Below, piece after piece: positions 42,494-51,189 of a stretch of 64,000 nt of DNA (position 1 is the first letter of the stretch; each line of letters starts with the position of its first letter). A program made the position numbers and the translations under genes. The notes beneath the pieces are model-generated. The model saw only the letters and a program-made list of their open reading frames with translations. It was not told the DNA's origin and did no database searches. This DNA is from Nocardioides plantarum (GTDB lineage Bacteria; Actinomycetota; Actinomycetes; Propionibacteriales; Nocardioidaceae), in contig NZ_VDMS01000005.1 in NCBI RefSeq assembly GCF_006346395.1, positions 248,001 through 312,000 of the forward strand. Direction: 5' to 3'.

Positions 42494-43102
42494 ATGGCCC
42501 GTTACACCGGACCCATGACCCGGAAGTCGCGCCGTCTCGGTGTCGACCTCGTCGGTGGTGACGCTGCTTTCGAGAAGCGTCCCTACCCGCCCGGACAGCA
42601 CGGCCGCGCCCGCATCAAGGAGAGCGAGTACCGCACTCAGCTGCAGGAGAAGCAGAAGGCCCGCTTCACCTACGGCGTGATGGAGCGCCAGTTCTTCAAC
42701 TACTACGTCGAGGCTGCTCGCCGCACCGGCAAGACCGGTGAGAACCTCCTGCAGCTGCTGGAGTGCCGCCTCGACAACGTGGTCTACCGCGCCGGCTTCG
42801 CCCGGTCGCGTCGCCACGCCCGCCAGCTCGTCGTCCACGGACACTTCCTGGTCAACGGCCACAAGGTCGACATCCCGTCGTTCCAGGTGACCCAGTACGA
42901 CATCATCGACGTGCGCGAGAAGTCGCTGCAGATGACGCCGTTCATCGTCCAGCGCGAGACGTTCGGCGAGCGGGTCGTCCCGGCCTGGCTGCAGGTGCTG
43001 CCCGAGCGGATGCGCATCCTCGTGCACTCGGTCCCGGTGCGCGCCCAGATCGACATGCCGATCACCGAGCAGCTGATCGTGGAGTACTACTCCAAGAAGT
43101 GA
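42494..43102 (+). CDS. rpsD: 30S ribosomal protein S4
   Basis: 202 residues. Starts MARYTGPMTRKSRRLGVDL; the S4 RNA-binding domain is at RLDNVVYRAGFARSRRHARQ. The N-terminal region lacks the four cysteines of the zinc-binding form, so this is the zinc-free (C-) form. It nucleates assembly of the 30S body. Confidence 0.98.
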   Translation: MARYTGPMTRKSRRLGVDLVGGDAAFEKRPYPPGQHGRARIKESEYRTQLQEKQKARFTYGVMERQFFNYYVEAARRTGKTGENLLQLLECRLDNVVYRAGFARSRRHARQLVVHGHFLVNGHKVDIPSFQVTQYDIIDVREKSLQMTPFIVQRETFGERVVPAWLQVLPERMRILVHSVPVRAQIDMPITEQLIVEYYSKK

Positions 43103-43223
43103 ACCCGTCGGTCCGGTGCGGGCGTCGTCGCGACGCCCCCACCGGGCCGTCACCTTCCGTCATCACCGGCAAATTGCAATCTGGGCCCTCATATAGCGGT
43201 CGGCCCGGGAAGGAAACAAACAA

Positions 43224-44240
43224 GTGCTCATCGCACAGCGTCCCACCCTGTCGGAAGAGACCGTCGGCGACTTCCGGAGCCGGTTCGTCATCGAGCCCCT
43301 CGAGCCCGGCTTCGGCTACACGCTCGGCAACTCGCTGCGTCGTACCCTGCTGTCCTCGATCCCCGGTGCCTCGGTCACGAGCATCAAGGTCGACACCGTC
43401 CTCCACGAGTTCTCGACCATCGAGGGCGTCAAGGAAGACGTCACCGAGATCATCCTCAACCTCAAGGGCCTCGTCGTCTCCTCCGAGCACGACGAGCCCG
43501 TCACCATGTACCTGCGCAAGTCCGGTGCCGGTGACGTCACGGCCGCCGACATCGCGCCCCCGGCCGGTGTCGAGGTCCACAACCCCGACCTCAAGATCGC
43601 CACGCTGTCCGACAAGGGCAAGCTCGAGATGGAGCTGGTCGTCGAGCGCGGCCGCGGCTACGTCTCGGCCGTCCAGAACAAGGGCAACGACAACGAGATC
43701 GGCCGGATGCCGGTCGACTCGATCTACAGCCCCGTGCTGAAGGTGACCTACAAGGTCGAGGCGACCCGTGTCGAGCAGCGCACCGACTTCGACAAGCTCG
43801 TCATCGACGTCGAGACCAAGCCGTCGATCCTGCCCCGCGACGCCATCGCGTCGGCCGGAAAGACCCTGGTCGAGCTCTTCGGCCTGGCCCGTGAGCTCAA
43901 CGTCGAGGCCGAGGGCATCGACATCGGCCCCTCGCCCGTCGACGAGCAGCTCGCCGCCGATCTCGCCCTCCCGGTCGAGGACCTGCAGCTGACGGTCCGG
44001 TCCTACAACTGCCTCAAGCGCGAGGGCATCCACACCGTGGGTGAGCTCATCTCGCGCTCCGAGCAGGACCTGCTCGACATCCGCAACTTCGGTGCGAAGT
44101 CGATCGACGAGGTCAAGGCCAAGCTGGTCGAGATGGGTCTGTCCCTCAAGGACAGCGCCCCCGGCTTCGACCCGCAGGCCGCCCTGGCCGCCTACGGCGA
44201 CGACGACGACGACGCGTTCGTCGAGGACGAGCAGTACTGA
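43224..44240 (+). CDS. rpoA: RNA polymerase subunit alpha
   Basis: 338 residues, start codon GTG at 43224. The N-terminal assembly domain contains PLEPGFGYTLGNSLRRTLLS. The C-terminal domain (about 245-310, VEDLQLTVRSYNCLKREGIHTVGELISR in part) binds UP elements and activators. An acidic tail ends in FVEDEQY. The gap before it (43103-43223) includes a less GC-rich stretch (around 43169-43195) that may hold an internal promoter. Confidence 0.98.
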   Translation: MLIAQRPTLSEETVGDFRSRFVIEPLEPGFGYTLGNSLRRTLLSSIPGASVTSIKVDTVLHEFSTIEGVKEDVTEIILNLKGLVVSSEHDEPVTMYLRKSGAGDVTAADIAPPAGVEVHNPDLKIATLSDKGKLEMELVVERGRGYVSAVQNKGNDNEIGRMPVDSIYSPVLKVTYKVEATRVEQRTDFDKLVIDVETKPSILPRDAIASAGKTLVELFGLARELNVEAEGIDIGPSPVDEQLAADLALPVEDLQLTVRSYNCLKREGIHTVGELISRSEQDLLDIRNFGAKSIDEVKAKLVEMGLSLKDSAPGFDPQAALAAYGDDDDDAFVEDEQY

Positions 44241-44247
44241 TCGATTT

Positions 44248-44344
44248 GTACGTCGGACTGATCGGCGGCTGACGGCCGCCGCACGGCCCAGGTGGTGTCC
44301 AACCTGGCTCGGCGGCGGCGAGGGCCGCCGATCAGCCGCCGTAC
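44248..44344. repeat. Long nested hairpin between rpoA and rplQ
   Basis: Several nested complementary pairs line up: GTAC ends, CTGATCGGCGG (44258-44268) with CCGCCGATCAG (44325-44335), GCCGCCGC with GCGGCGGC inside, and CCAGGT/ACCTGG around the loop. The folded RNA would be about 97 bases long. It lies in a 247-base gap and could end or attenuate transcription before rplQ. Confidence 0.65.
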
Positions 44345-44487
44345 TGGCGGTCCGCTCGATCCTCGGTCGAGCTGGCCGTCGCCCTGCGGTTCAGATCCTC
44401 CGGTCGCGAACCGCCCAGCACCCTCACTCATGCACCACCACCTCTAGCCCGGGTACCTCGTACGGCCCGGGAGGATCGAGAAGCACG

Positions 44488-45066
44488 ATGCCCGCTCCCA
44501 AGAAGGGTGCCCGCCTCGGCGGCAGCCCGGCGCACCAGCGCCTCATCCTGGCCAACCTGGCCAGCCAGCTCTTCGAGCACCGTCGGATCACCACCACCGA
44601 GGCCAAGGCGCGCACGCTGCGTCCGCACGCCGAGAAGCTGATCACCAAGGCGGTCAAGGCGCACAAGGGCGACAACCCGCTCCACCAGCGTCGCGAGGTC
44701 CTCAAGACCATCCGCGACAAGGGCGTCGTCCACGAGCTGTTCACCGAGATCGCCCCGGCGTTCGCCGAGCGTCCCGGTGGCTACACCCGCATCACCAAGA
44801 TCGGTCCCCGCAAGGGCGACAACGCGCCGATGGCCGTGATCGAGCTCGTCACCGAGGCCTACGAGCCGAAGGCGTCGACCAAGAAGGCCGCGCCCGCCGC
44901 TGCCGCCCCGGCCCCCGTGACCGAGGACGAGGTCGTCGAGACCGAGCAGTCCGAGGTCACCGACGCCCCGACCGAGCTCACGCAGGAGGCGTCGCCCGAG
45001 GAGAGCGTCGTCGCCGAGCAGGAGCCGACCGAGGACGAGTCGGCCGAGGACGCGCCCAAGGCCTGA
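44488..45066 (+). CDS. rplQ: 50S ribosomal protein L17 with acidic C-terminal extension
   Basis: 192 residues. The first 120 are bL17: GGSPAHQRLILANLASQLFE, RRITTTEAKARTLRP, and GYTRITKIGPRKGDNAPMA. The remaining 70 residues are Ala-, Glu- and Pro-rich and very acidic, a feature of actinobacterial L17. L17 lies near the exit tunnel. A strong hairpin follows. The truA gene that often comes next is absent. Confidence 0.97.
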   Translation: MPAPKKGARLGGSPAHQRLILANLASQLFEHRRITTTEAKARTLRPHAEKLITKAVKAHKGDNPLHQRREVLKTIRDKGVVHELFTEIAPAFAERPGGYTRITKIGPRKGDNAPMAVIELVTEAYEPKASTKKAAPAAAAPAPVTEDEVVETEQSEVTDAPTELTQEASPEESVVAEQEPTEDESAEDAPKA

Positions 45067-45083
45067 GCCCGACCGCGCACCCT

Positions 45084-45119
45084 CGAGGGCCCCGTCACCG
45101 TGAGGTGGCGGGGCCCTCG
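45084..45119. terminator. Bidirectional terminator between rplQ and panE
   Basis: A 16-bp stem with one G-U type mismatch (CGAGGGCCCCGTCACC / GGTGGCGGGGCCCTCG) and loop GTGA. It overlaps the stop codon of the convergent panE at 45095-45097. Confidence 0.85.
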
Positions 45120-46096
45120 TGCGTCTCGGTGGCGTCGTCGAGGCGCCGCAGCAGCTCGGCGGCCGAGACGGTCCGGGGCCGGCCGCGGCGGCGTACGAGG
45201 TCGTTGAGGGTGCGGCGAACGAGCTCGTTGGCCGGTGTTGGTACGCCATGGAGCCGGCCGAGCAGCACGATCTCGCCGTTGAGGTGGTCGGTCTCGACGT
45301 CGCCGGTGCGGCGGCTGACGCTCTGCCAGCTCGACGAGCCGACCGCGTCGCGGTCGACGAGCGGCCGCAGCAGCTCGCCCCGGCGGTCCTGGTCGTCAGC
45401 CGCGCTGGTCACCGCGATCCGGGCCTCGGCCAGCACCCGCTCGCCCTCCAGGCGCAACCGGTCGACCAAGGTGGCGGCGTCCTCTCCCGGGACGCAGGCG
45501 GCGTCGACGGCGTTGCCGAGGTTCATCAGGAGCTTGCGGTGCTTCCAGGCCATGATGTCGGCGCGCGGCTCGCTGGCCATGCCCGCCGCGCGCAGGTCCG
45601 CTGCCACGGCGTGGTCCACGTCGTCCAGACCGTCGGGGTAGCGCCCGATGTCGAGGAGTGCGGGGGTGCCGGCCGAGTGGATCGTGACCAGTCCCGGCTC
45701 GAGGTGGCTCGCCGGCATCATCACCGTGATCGCGTGCACGTGCTCCACGTGACGCAGCAGGGTCCGCTCGTTGGAGACGCCGTTCTGCAGCGACACCAGC
45801 GGCACCTCGGGCGGCAGGTGGGGGAGCAGGTCGGCGAGCGCGGCCGCGGTCTGCTGCGACTTGACCGCCAGCAGGACCACGGTGTCATCGGTCCAGTCGA
45901 CCTCGGAGGGAGCGCCCACCGCCGGGACGGGCCAGGTCCGCTCGGGCTCGCGTCCGACCCGCAGCCGCAGGCCGTCGGCCCGCAGGGCCGCCAGGTGGGA
46001 GCCGCGGGCGACCAGGGTGATGGGGAGACCGGCGCGGTGCAGCAGACCGCCCACACCGCCGCCGACGGCTCCGGCCCCCAGGACGACGTACCTCAT
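45095..46096 (-). CDS. panE: 2-dehydropantoate 2-reductase family protein
   Basis: 333 residues. N-terminal Rossmann fold with YVVLGAGAVGGGVGGLL; ketopantoate reductase residues in LLAVKSQQTAAAL and SLQNGVSNE; C-terminal helical domain with KHRKLLMNLGNAVDA. The family reduces 2-dehydropantoate with NADPH in pantothenate synthesis. Close paralogues act on other 2-oxo acids, and there are no other pantothenate genes here, so panE is the best guess. It is divergent from ispH with 50 bases between. Confidence 0.85.
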   Translation of the reverse strand: MRYVVLGAGAVGGGVGGLLHRAGLPITLVARGSHLAALRADGLRLRVGREPERTWPVPAVGAPSEVDWTDDTVVLLAVKSQQTAAALADLLPHLPPEVPLVSLQNGVSNERTLLRHVEHVHAITVMMPASHLEPGLVTIHSAGTPALLDIGRYPDGLDDVDHAVAADLRAAGMASEPRADIMAWKHRKLLMNLGNAVDAACVPGEDAATLVDRLRLEGERVLAEARIAVTSAADDQDRRGELLRPLVDRDAVGSSSWQSVSRRTGDVETDHLNGEIVLLGRLHGVPTPANELVRRTLNDLVRRRGRPRTVSAAELLRRLDDATETHEGPATSR

Positions 46097-46134
46097 CGCA
46101 GGATCACGAATCCGTGTCTACCAGCCCGGGTCCG

Positions 46135-46146
46135 TAGACTGGACCC
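46135..46146 (+). promoter_or_regulatory. Candidate -10 element before ispH
   Basis: TAGACT at 46135-46140 lies six bases before the ispH ATG, suggesting a leaderless transcript. Confidence 0.4.
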
Positions 46147-47148
46147 ATGACCACCGATGTCGGCATGCCCGCGGTCCTGCGCCCCGAGGAGGCCGAGCGG
46201 GCAGTGCTGCTCGCCGCCCCCCGTGGCTACTGCGCGGGCGTCGACCGCGCCGTCATCACCGTCGAGAAGGCCCTCGACCTCTACGGTGCCCCCGTCTACG
46301 TGCGCAAGCAGATCGTGCACAACAAGCACGTCGTGGCCGACCTCGAGTCGCGGGGCGCGATCTTCGTCGAGGAGATCGCCGAGGTCCCCACCGGGGCGAC
46401 CGTCGTCTTCTCCGCCCACGGGGTCTCGCCCGAGGTGCACCGCCAGTCGGCCGAGCGCGACCTCAAGACGATCGACGCGACCTGCCCGCTGGTCACCAAG
46501 GTCCACCACGAGGCCAAGCGGTTCGCCGCCGACGACTACGACATCCTGCTGATCGGCCACGAGGGTCACGAGGAGGTCGAGGGCACCGCCGGTGAGGCTC
46601 CCGACCACGTCCAGCTCGTGCAGAGCCCGGCCGACGTGCCCGGCATCGTCGTGCGCGACCCGGCCCGCGTCGCGTGGCTGTCGCAGACGACCCTGTCGGT
46701 CGACGAGACCCTCGAGACCGTCGCCGCCATCCGCGAGCGCTTCCCGCTGCTGCTCGACCCGCCGAGCGACGACATCTGCTACGCCACCCAGAACCGCCAG
46801 CTCGCCGTCAAGGAGATCTCGCCGGGCGCCGACCTGGTGATCGTGGTCGGGTCGGCCAACTCGTCCAACTCGGTGCGCCTGGTCGAGGTCGCGCTCGAGG
46901 CCGGGGCGCTGGCCTCCTACCGGGTCGACGACGTCTCCGAGGTCGACGAGGCCTGGCTCGACGGCGTACGCACGGTGTCGGTGACGTCCGGCGCGTCGGT
47001 GCCCGAGTCCCTCGTCGAGGGAGTGCTGGAGTTCCTGGCCGAGCGCGGCTACCCCGACGCTCGCGCCGTGCACACCGCCGAGGAGTCGCTCGTCTTCTCG
47101 CTGCCCCAGGAGCTGCGCCGCGACCTCAAGGCCGCCGGGCGTCTCTAG
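46147..47148 (+). CDS. ispH: 4-hydroxy-3-methylbut-2-enyl diphosphate reductase
   Basis: 333 residues. Last enzyme of the MEP isoprenoid pathway, making IPP and DMAPP with a [4Fe-4S] cluster. The three cluster cysteines are in GYCAGVDRA, ATCPLVTKVH and ICYATQNRQ; the active-site histidines are in HNKHVV and FSAHGVSP. The stop codon TAG is part of the CTAG end of a 170-bp repeat element inserted immediately after the gene. Confidence 0.96.
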   Translation: MTTDVGMPAVLRPEEAERAVLLAAPRGYCAGVDRAVITVEKALDLYGAPVYVRKQIVHNKHVVADLESRGAIFVEEIAEVPTGATVVFSAHGVSPEVHRQSAERDLKTIDATCPLVTKVHHEAKRFAADDYDILLIGHEGHEEVEGTAGEAPDHVQLVQSPADVPGIVVRDPARVAWLSQTTLSVDETLETVAAIRERFPLLLDPPSDDICYATQNRQLAVKEISPGADLVIVVGSANSSNSVRLVEVALEAGALASYRVDDVSEVDEAWLDGVRTVSVTSGASVPESLVEGVLEFLAERGYPDARAVHTAEESLVFSLPQELRRDLKAAGRL

Positions 47149-47314
47149 TGGTGCGGGTCCGACGTTCTTGATGGCTTGGCGTGCTCAGGGTGCGTGCCTT
47201 CGCGGTGGCGGCGGTCCGACGGCATACCTGGTCGTCTTCCGAGGATCGTCGCTGCCGCGAAGTGCGTGGCCTCAGTGCGCGAAGCGGCCAAGAACTTCGG
47301 CCCCGTGCCACTAG
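47145..47314 (+). mobile_element. MITE-like 170-bp element, copy 1
   Basis: 170 bases beginning and ending with CTAG. The ends are imperfect inverted repeats of about 26 bases (CTAGTGG(TG/CA)CGGG then CCGA and GTTCTTG). A second copy in the opposite orientation lies at 51190-51359 with about six mismatches by eye. There is no coding capacity, so it would need a transposase from elsewhere. It sits between the convergent ispH and gtrA-like genes; its left CTAG provides the ispH stop and its right CTAG directly abuts another CTAG carrying the gtrA stop. Confidence 0.8.
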
Positions 47315-47734
47315 CTAGGCCTCGGTCGGCTGAGTGGCTGGCTCCGTCGCCGGCCACACGACATAGCGGTACGCCGCGAAGTTGGCGACGAACGAGACCC
47401 CGATCGACAGCACCTTGACGACGAGGATCTGGTCGACCACCTGGAGGAACAGGTGGATGAACACGGGCTGCAGCGCCCACATCACCGTGCCGGTCGTGGC
47501 CAGGAACAGCAGTGCGTGCCGCAGGGTCAGCCGTCCTGCCTTGAACGTGACCAGCCCGTTGACGACGAAGCTGAAGGTCATCCCGGCGCTGGTCGAGACG
47601 AAGTTGGCCGCCACGATCCCGAGGTGGTCGTGCAGCAGCAGGAACAGGCCGAGGTCGAGGAGCGTGTTGACGACGCCGACGGCCCCGAACCGCAGCAGGG
47701 TCGGGGACAGCAGGGTCGTCAGCCGAGCCTTCAG
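47315..47734 (-). CDS. GtrA-like membrane protein, probable CTG start
   Basis: 139 residues if it starts at the CTG at 47734, which overlaps the TGA of the upstream glycosyltransferase gene. GtrA proteins have four membrane helices and are thought to help flip polyprenyl-linked sugars for glycosyl transfer. The first conserved helix (RFGAVGVVNTLLDLGLFLLL) lies upstream of the only usual start, GTG at 47614, and no ATG, GTG or TTG is in frame before it. The later part, VAANFVSTSAGMTFSFVVNG, is the family signature. It works with the adjacent GT2 gene. Confidence 0.8.
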   Translation of the reverse strand: MKARLTTLLSPTLLRFGAVGVVNTLLDLGLFLLLHDHLGIVAANFVSTSAGMTFSFVVNGLVTFKAGRLTLRHALLFLATTGTVMWALQPVFIHLFLQVVDQILVVKVLSIGVSFVANFAAYRYVVWPATEPATQPTEA

Positions 47735-48729
47735 CGGGCACCGTCGCGGCGGCCCCGGGCCGTGAGGGCCAACGAGTAGAGGGGGCGGTCCTGGGCCTCG
47801 ACGTAGACGCGGCCGAGATAGGTGCCGATGACGCCCATCATGATCAGCTGCAGCCCGCTGAGCAGGAACATGCCGACGCCGAGGAACGCCCAGCCGGGCA
47901 CGGACTCCTCGGGTCGCAGCAGGCGTACGCCGAGCACGTAGAGCGCCAGCAGGACCGAGAACGCCGAGATGGCGAACCCGAGCCGGGAGATCCAGCGCAG
48001 CGGCGCGGTCGAGAACCCCACGATGCCACTGGTCGCGAACCGGATCATCTTGCGCAGCGGGTAGCCCGTCTCGCCGGCGTAGCGCTCGTCGCGGTCGAAG
48101 AGCAGGGCCTCCTGGCGGAACCCGACGTGGGCGACGATCCCGCGCAGGAACCTGTCGGCCTCGCGGTAGCGCGAGACCTCGGCGACCACCTTGCGGTCGA
48201 TGAGCCGGAAGTCGCCGACGTTGCGGGGGATCTCGGTGTCGGCCATCCGGTCGAGCAGCCAGTAGAAGCCGAACGCGGTGGCCCGCTTGAACCGGGAGTC
48301 ACGTCGACTGCGGCGCTGGGCGAAGACGACGTCGACACCGCCCTCCCACATCTCGATCATCTCGAGGCTGACGTGCGGGGGGTCCTGGAGATCGGTGTCC
48401 ATCACGATCACGGCGTCGGCGTCGGCACACGCGTCGAGGCCCGCGGTGACGGCGAACTGGTGGCCGAAGTTGCGCGAGAAGCTCAGCACCGTGACCCGGT
48501 CGTCGTCACCGCGCAGCTTGAGCAGGTGGGCCAGCGAGTCGTCGCGGCTGCCGTCGTCGACGTAGACGAACTCGAGGTCGAGATCGGGCCGGGTGTCCGT
48601 CGCCTCGACCAGGGCGGCGTGGAAGGCGGCGATGCCGGCCTCCTCGTTGTAGACGGGCAGCACGTAGGCCACCCGTCGGCGCCCCGCGGTGCCGACCATG
48701 TCGTCGTCTCGTTGCGGTGTGATCGCCAC
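47731..48729 (-). CDS. GtrB-type family 2 glycosyltransferase
   Basis: 332 residues. GT-A fold with YVLPVYNEEAGI, FVYVDDGSRDDSL, the metal-binding VMDTDLQDPP and the acceptor-side RRSRRDSRFKR. Two membrane helices close the protein (about 240-262 and 275-297). Such proteins load a sugar onto a polyprenyl phosphate at the inner membrane face. Its coupling to a GtrA-like gene fits a pathway that decorates a cell-surface glycan. The sugar is unknown. Confidence 0.92.
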   Translation of the reverse strand: MAITPQRDDDMVGTAGRRRVAYVLPVYNEEAGIAAFHAALVEATDTRPDLDLEFVYVDDGSRDDSLAHLLKLRGDDDRVTVLSFSRNFGHQFAVTAGLDACADADAVIVMDTDLQDPPHVSLEMIEMWEGGVDVVFAQRRSRRDSRFKRATAFGFYWLLDRMADTEIPRNVGDFRLIDRKVVAEVSRYREADRFLRGIVAHVGFRQEALLFDRDERYAGETGYPLRKMIRFATSGIVGFSTAPLRWISRLGFAISAFSVLLALYVLGVRLLRPEESVPGWAFLGVGMFLLSGLQLIMMGVIGTYLGRVYVEAQDRPLYSLALTARGRRDGAR

Positions 48730-48881
48730 GCTCTCCTCCTGTCCGCCGGGTTGCTCCGCCCTTCCTAGCAGCGGGCGTCCGGGGCTCCACTGTGCAGCAC
48801 CTGGGTAGGTGCTGGGAAAAATCGGGTCGACGGGACCACGACGTCATCCGGTCACGCCCGGTGAGTGGGAGGATCGGGTCC

Positions 48882-49502
48882 ATGGCCAGGTACGTCGACA
48901 TCCACCCCGACAACCCGCAACCCCGGCTGGTGCGCCAGGTCGTCGACGCCCTGCACGACGACGCCCTGATCGCCTATCCGACCGACTCGGGCTACGCGCT
49001 GGGCTCACGGGTCGGCAACCGTGACGGCCGCGACCGGATCCTCAAGATCCGCGGGCTCGACGACCGGCACCACTTCACCCTGGTCTGCAAGGACTTCAGC
49101 CAGCTCGGCCAGCTCGTGCACGTCGACAACGCGGCGTTCCGGGCCATCCGATCGGCCACGCCGGGCCCGTACACCTTCATCCTCCCGGCCATGCCGGAGG
49201 TGCCCAAGCGGCTGCTGCACCCGAAGAAGAAGACCGTCGGGGTCCGGATCCCCGACCACCGGCTGGTGCAGCTCCTTCTCGAGGAGCTCGGCGAGCCGTT
49301 GCTGAGCAGCTCGCTGATCCTGCCCGGCGAGACCGAGCCGCGCACCATGGGCTGGGAGATCAAGGAGGACCTCGACCACGAGGTCGACCTGGTGGTCGAG
49401 GCGGGGGAGACCTCGGCCGAGCCCACCACCGTCGTCGACTGGTCGAGCGGGACGCCCGAGGTGCTCAGGCGGGGAGCCGGCGACCCGGACCGGTTCGAGT
49501 GA
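48882..49502 (+). CDS. YciO-type threonylcarbamoyl-AMP synthase family protein
   Basis: 206 residues. YrdC/Sua5 fold: ALIAYPTDSGYALG, KIRGLDDRHHFTLVCKD, GPYTFILPAMPEVPKRL, GVRIPDHRLVQLLLEELGEP. The pattern after KIRG follows YciO rather than TsaC. TsaC makes the threonylcarbamoyl-AMP used for t6A in tRNA; YciO proteins are close relatives with a less certain role. Its 3' end overlaps the convergent DUF6542-like gene by 38 bases. Confidence 0.88.
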   Translation: MARYVDIHPDNPQPRLVRQVVDALHDDALIAYPTDSGYALGSRVGNRDGRDRILKIRGLDDRHHFTLVCKDFSQLGQLVHVDNAAFRAIRSATPGPYTFILPAMPEVPKRLLHPKKKTVGVRIPDHRLVQLLLEELGEPLLSSSLILPGETEPRTMGWEIKEDLDHEVDLVVEAGETSAEPTTVVDWSSGTPEVLRRGAGDPDRFE

Positions 49503-49938
49503 GCTCGCCGGGGTCGGCGCCGAGCTCGGCCTCGCGCAGCACCGCGATGCGCTGACGCACGGCCAGGACCCCGAGCGTCAGGACGTAGGCGGCGCCCAGG
49601 GCGAGGCTGTGGTGCGACAGTCCTGACACGACCGCCTGGAGCACCCCGTCGTGGGCCTCGGCGATCGCCTCGGCCCGCGACATCGCCAGCAGCAGGAACG
49701 TCGAGAGCATGAGCAGCGGGGGCAGCACCCCCACGTGGAAGAAGTCGGCAGGGCGTACGGCGAGCGCGAGGGCCACGCACAGGGCCACGAACCCCAGGTC
49801 GAACAACAGGCTCATCCGGCTGGTGAGCAGCAGGTCGACCGCGGCCGCGGTGAGGGCGAGCGCCACGCCGAGGGCCACGACCTCGTGGCCGGGCGCGCGG
49901 CCTTCCTCCCACAGGGTGCGGGTGCCGGGCAGGGTCAC
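49465..49938 (-). CDS. Small four-helix membrane protein (DUF6542-like)
   Basis: 157 residues, GTG start. Four membrane helices are predicted (about 18-35, 42-58, 66-85 and 106-125). It resembles the DUF6542 proteins of actinobacteria, which are often found near rmuC and ychF as here; I base this on layout and recollection, not a search. Function unknown. TACCGT six bases before the start suggests a leaderless transcript. It overlaps the end of the rmuC gene by four bases. Confidence 0.7.
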   Translation of the reverse strand: MTLPGTRTLWEEGRAPGHEVVALGVALALTAAAVDLLLTSRMSLLFDLGFVALCVALALAVRPADFFHVGVLPPLLMLSTFLLLAMSRAEAIAEAHDGVLQAVVSGLSHHSLALGAAYVLTLGVLAVRQRIAVLREAELGADPGELTRTGPGRRLPA

Positions 49939-51137
49939 GATGTCACGGTAAGGGGAGGCGGGGGCTCACGGCCGTCGGCGCGCCGACCGGACGGGGCGCC
50001 GCCCGGCCCGCGCTGGGGTCCGCCACCGGGACCACCATCGGGACCGCCGGTGCGGTCGTCGCGGTCGACGGCCCGCAGCTCGACGGCTCGGGGCGGTGTC
50101 AGGGCGGCGGTGGCGGGACCGGTCACCCCGAGGTCGTCGAAGCGCCGCGCCTGCACCAGGACGCGGGACTCCAGCGAGCCGACGGCTCCGTTGTAGTGCC
50201 CGACGGCCGCGTTGAGCGAGCGACCCACCTGGTCGAGGTGCCCGCCGAACGTCGCCAGGCGGGCGTGCAGCTCACGGCCCAGCCGGTGGATCTCGTCGGT
50301 GCGGGCCGAGAGCGCCTCGTGGCGCCAGCCGTGGCTGACGGTGCGGAGCAGGGCGATCAGCGTCGTGGGCGTGGCGAGGACGACCTCACGGGCCGCAGCG
50401 TGCTCGAGGAGGGACGGGTCGGCGTCGAGAGCCGCGGCCAGGAACGACTCGGCGGGGACGAAGAGCACCACGAACTCGGGGGAGTCGGGCAGGGAGCGCC
50501 AGTAGGCCTTGCCGGCCAGCAGGTCGACGTGGGTGCGCAGCTGGCGGGCGTGCCGGGCGACGTGGTCGGCACGGGTCTCGTCGTCGTCGCAGCCGGTCGC
50601 GTCGAGGTAGGCGTCGAGGGGCACCTTGGAGTCGACGACGACCGAGCGCCCGCCGGCCAGGTGGACGACGAGGTCGGGGCGTCGGGCGCCGTCGTCGAGA
50701 CGCACCTGCTCGGAGAAGTCGCAGTGCTCGACCATGCCGGCGAGCTCGACCGCCCTGCGCAGGTGGAGCTCGCCCCACCGCCCACGCACCTGGGGGCGGC
50801 GCAGCGCCGTGGACAGCGACTGCGTCTCGCGGCGCAGGGTCTCGGTCGAGGACCGCATGTCGAGCACCTGCTCGTGCAGCTGGCTCTGCCAGGCGACCCG
50901 GCCGTGCTCGAGGTCGCGGAGCTGGTCGTGGAGACGCTCGAGGCTCTCGCGCACGATCGCCTGCTGGTCGAGGGCCGTGCCCAGACGGTCGTCGGCCACG
51001 TCGCGCGCGGCCTCGTCGGCGGCGTCCTGGGCGCTCGCCGAGCCGCGCAGCACGCCGGCGGCATAGCCCGTCGCCGCTCCGGCCACGAGGCCGAGGAGGA
51101 GGCCGAGGACGAGCACGAGAGCGGTGGCGAGGTCCAT
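49935..51137 (-). CDS. rmuC: DNA recombination protein RmuC
   Basis: 400 residues from the ATG at 51137. An N-terminal membrane helix (about 4-26) is followed by a coiled coil (about 35-115) and the RmuC domain with PD-(D/E)XK nuclease-like features (GRWGELHLRRAVELAGM, RRPDLVVHLAGGRSVVVDSKVPLDAY in part, and KAYWRSLPDSPEFVVLFVP). RmuC limits inversions at short inverted repeats in E. coli. The last 60 residues are Gly/Pro/Arg rich and probably disordered. Confidence 0.93.
   Translation of the reverse strand: MDLATALVLVLGLLLGLVAGAATGYAAGVLRGSASAQDAADEAARDVADDRLGTALDQQAIVRESLERLHDQLRDLEHGRVAWQSQLHEQVLDMRSSTETLRRETQSLSTALRRPQVRGRWGELHLRRAVELAGMVEHCDFSEQVRLDDGARRPDLVVHLAGGRSVVVDSKVPLDAYLDATGCDDDETRADHVARHARQLRTHVDLLAGKAYWRSLPDSPEFVVLFVPAESFLAAALDADPSLLEHAAAREVVLATPTTLIALLRTVSHGWRHEALSARTDEIHRLGRELHARLATFGGHLDQVGRSLNAAVGHYNGAVGSLESRVLVQARRFDDLGVTGPATAALTPPRAVELRAVDRDDRTGGPDGGPGGGPQRGPGGAPSGRRADGREPPPPLTVTS
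49945..49950 (-). promoter_or_regulatory. Candidate -10 element before the small membrane protein
   Basis: TACCGT on the minus strand, six bases before the GTG at 49938, inside the 3' end of rmuC. Confidence 0.3.
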
Positions 51138-51189
51138 GGCCGCCAGTGTGGACGCGACCACCGACAGTCCCTGCCCGGCGGGTCGGGTC

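Noticed and set aside
47145..47314. Possible gene or fragment in the 170-bp element, since long frames cross it.
   Set aside because: Frames differ between the two copies' contexts and encode nothing recognisable; terminal inverted repeats explain it better.
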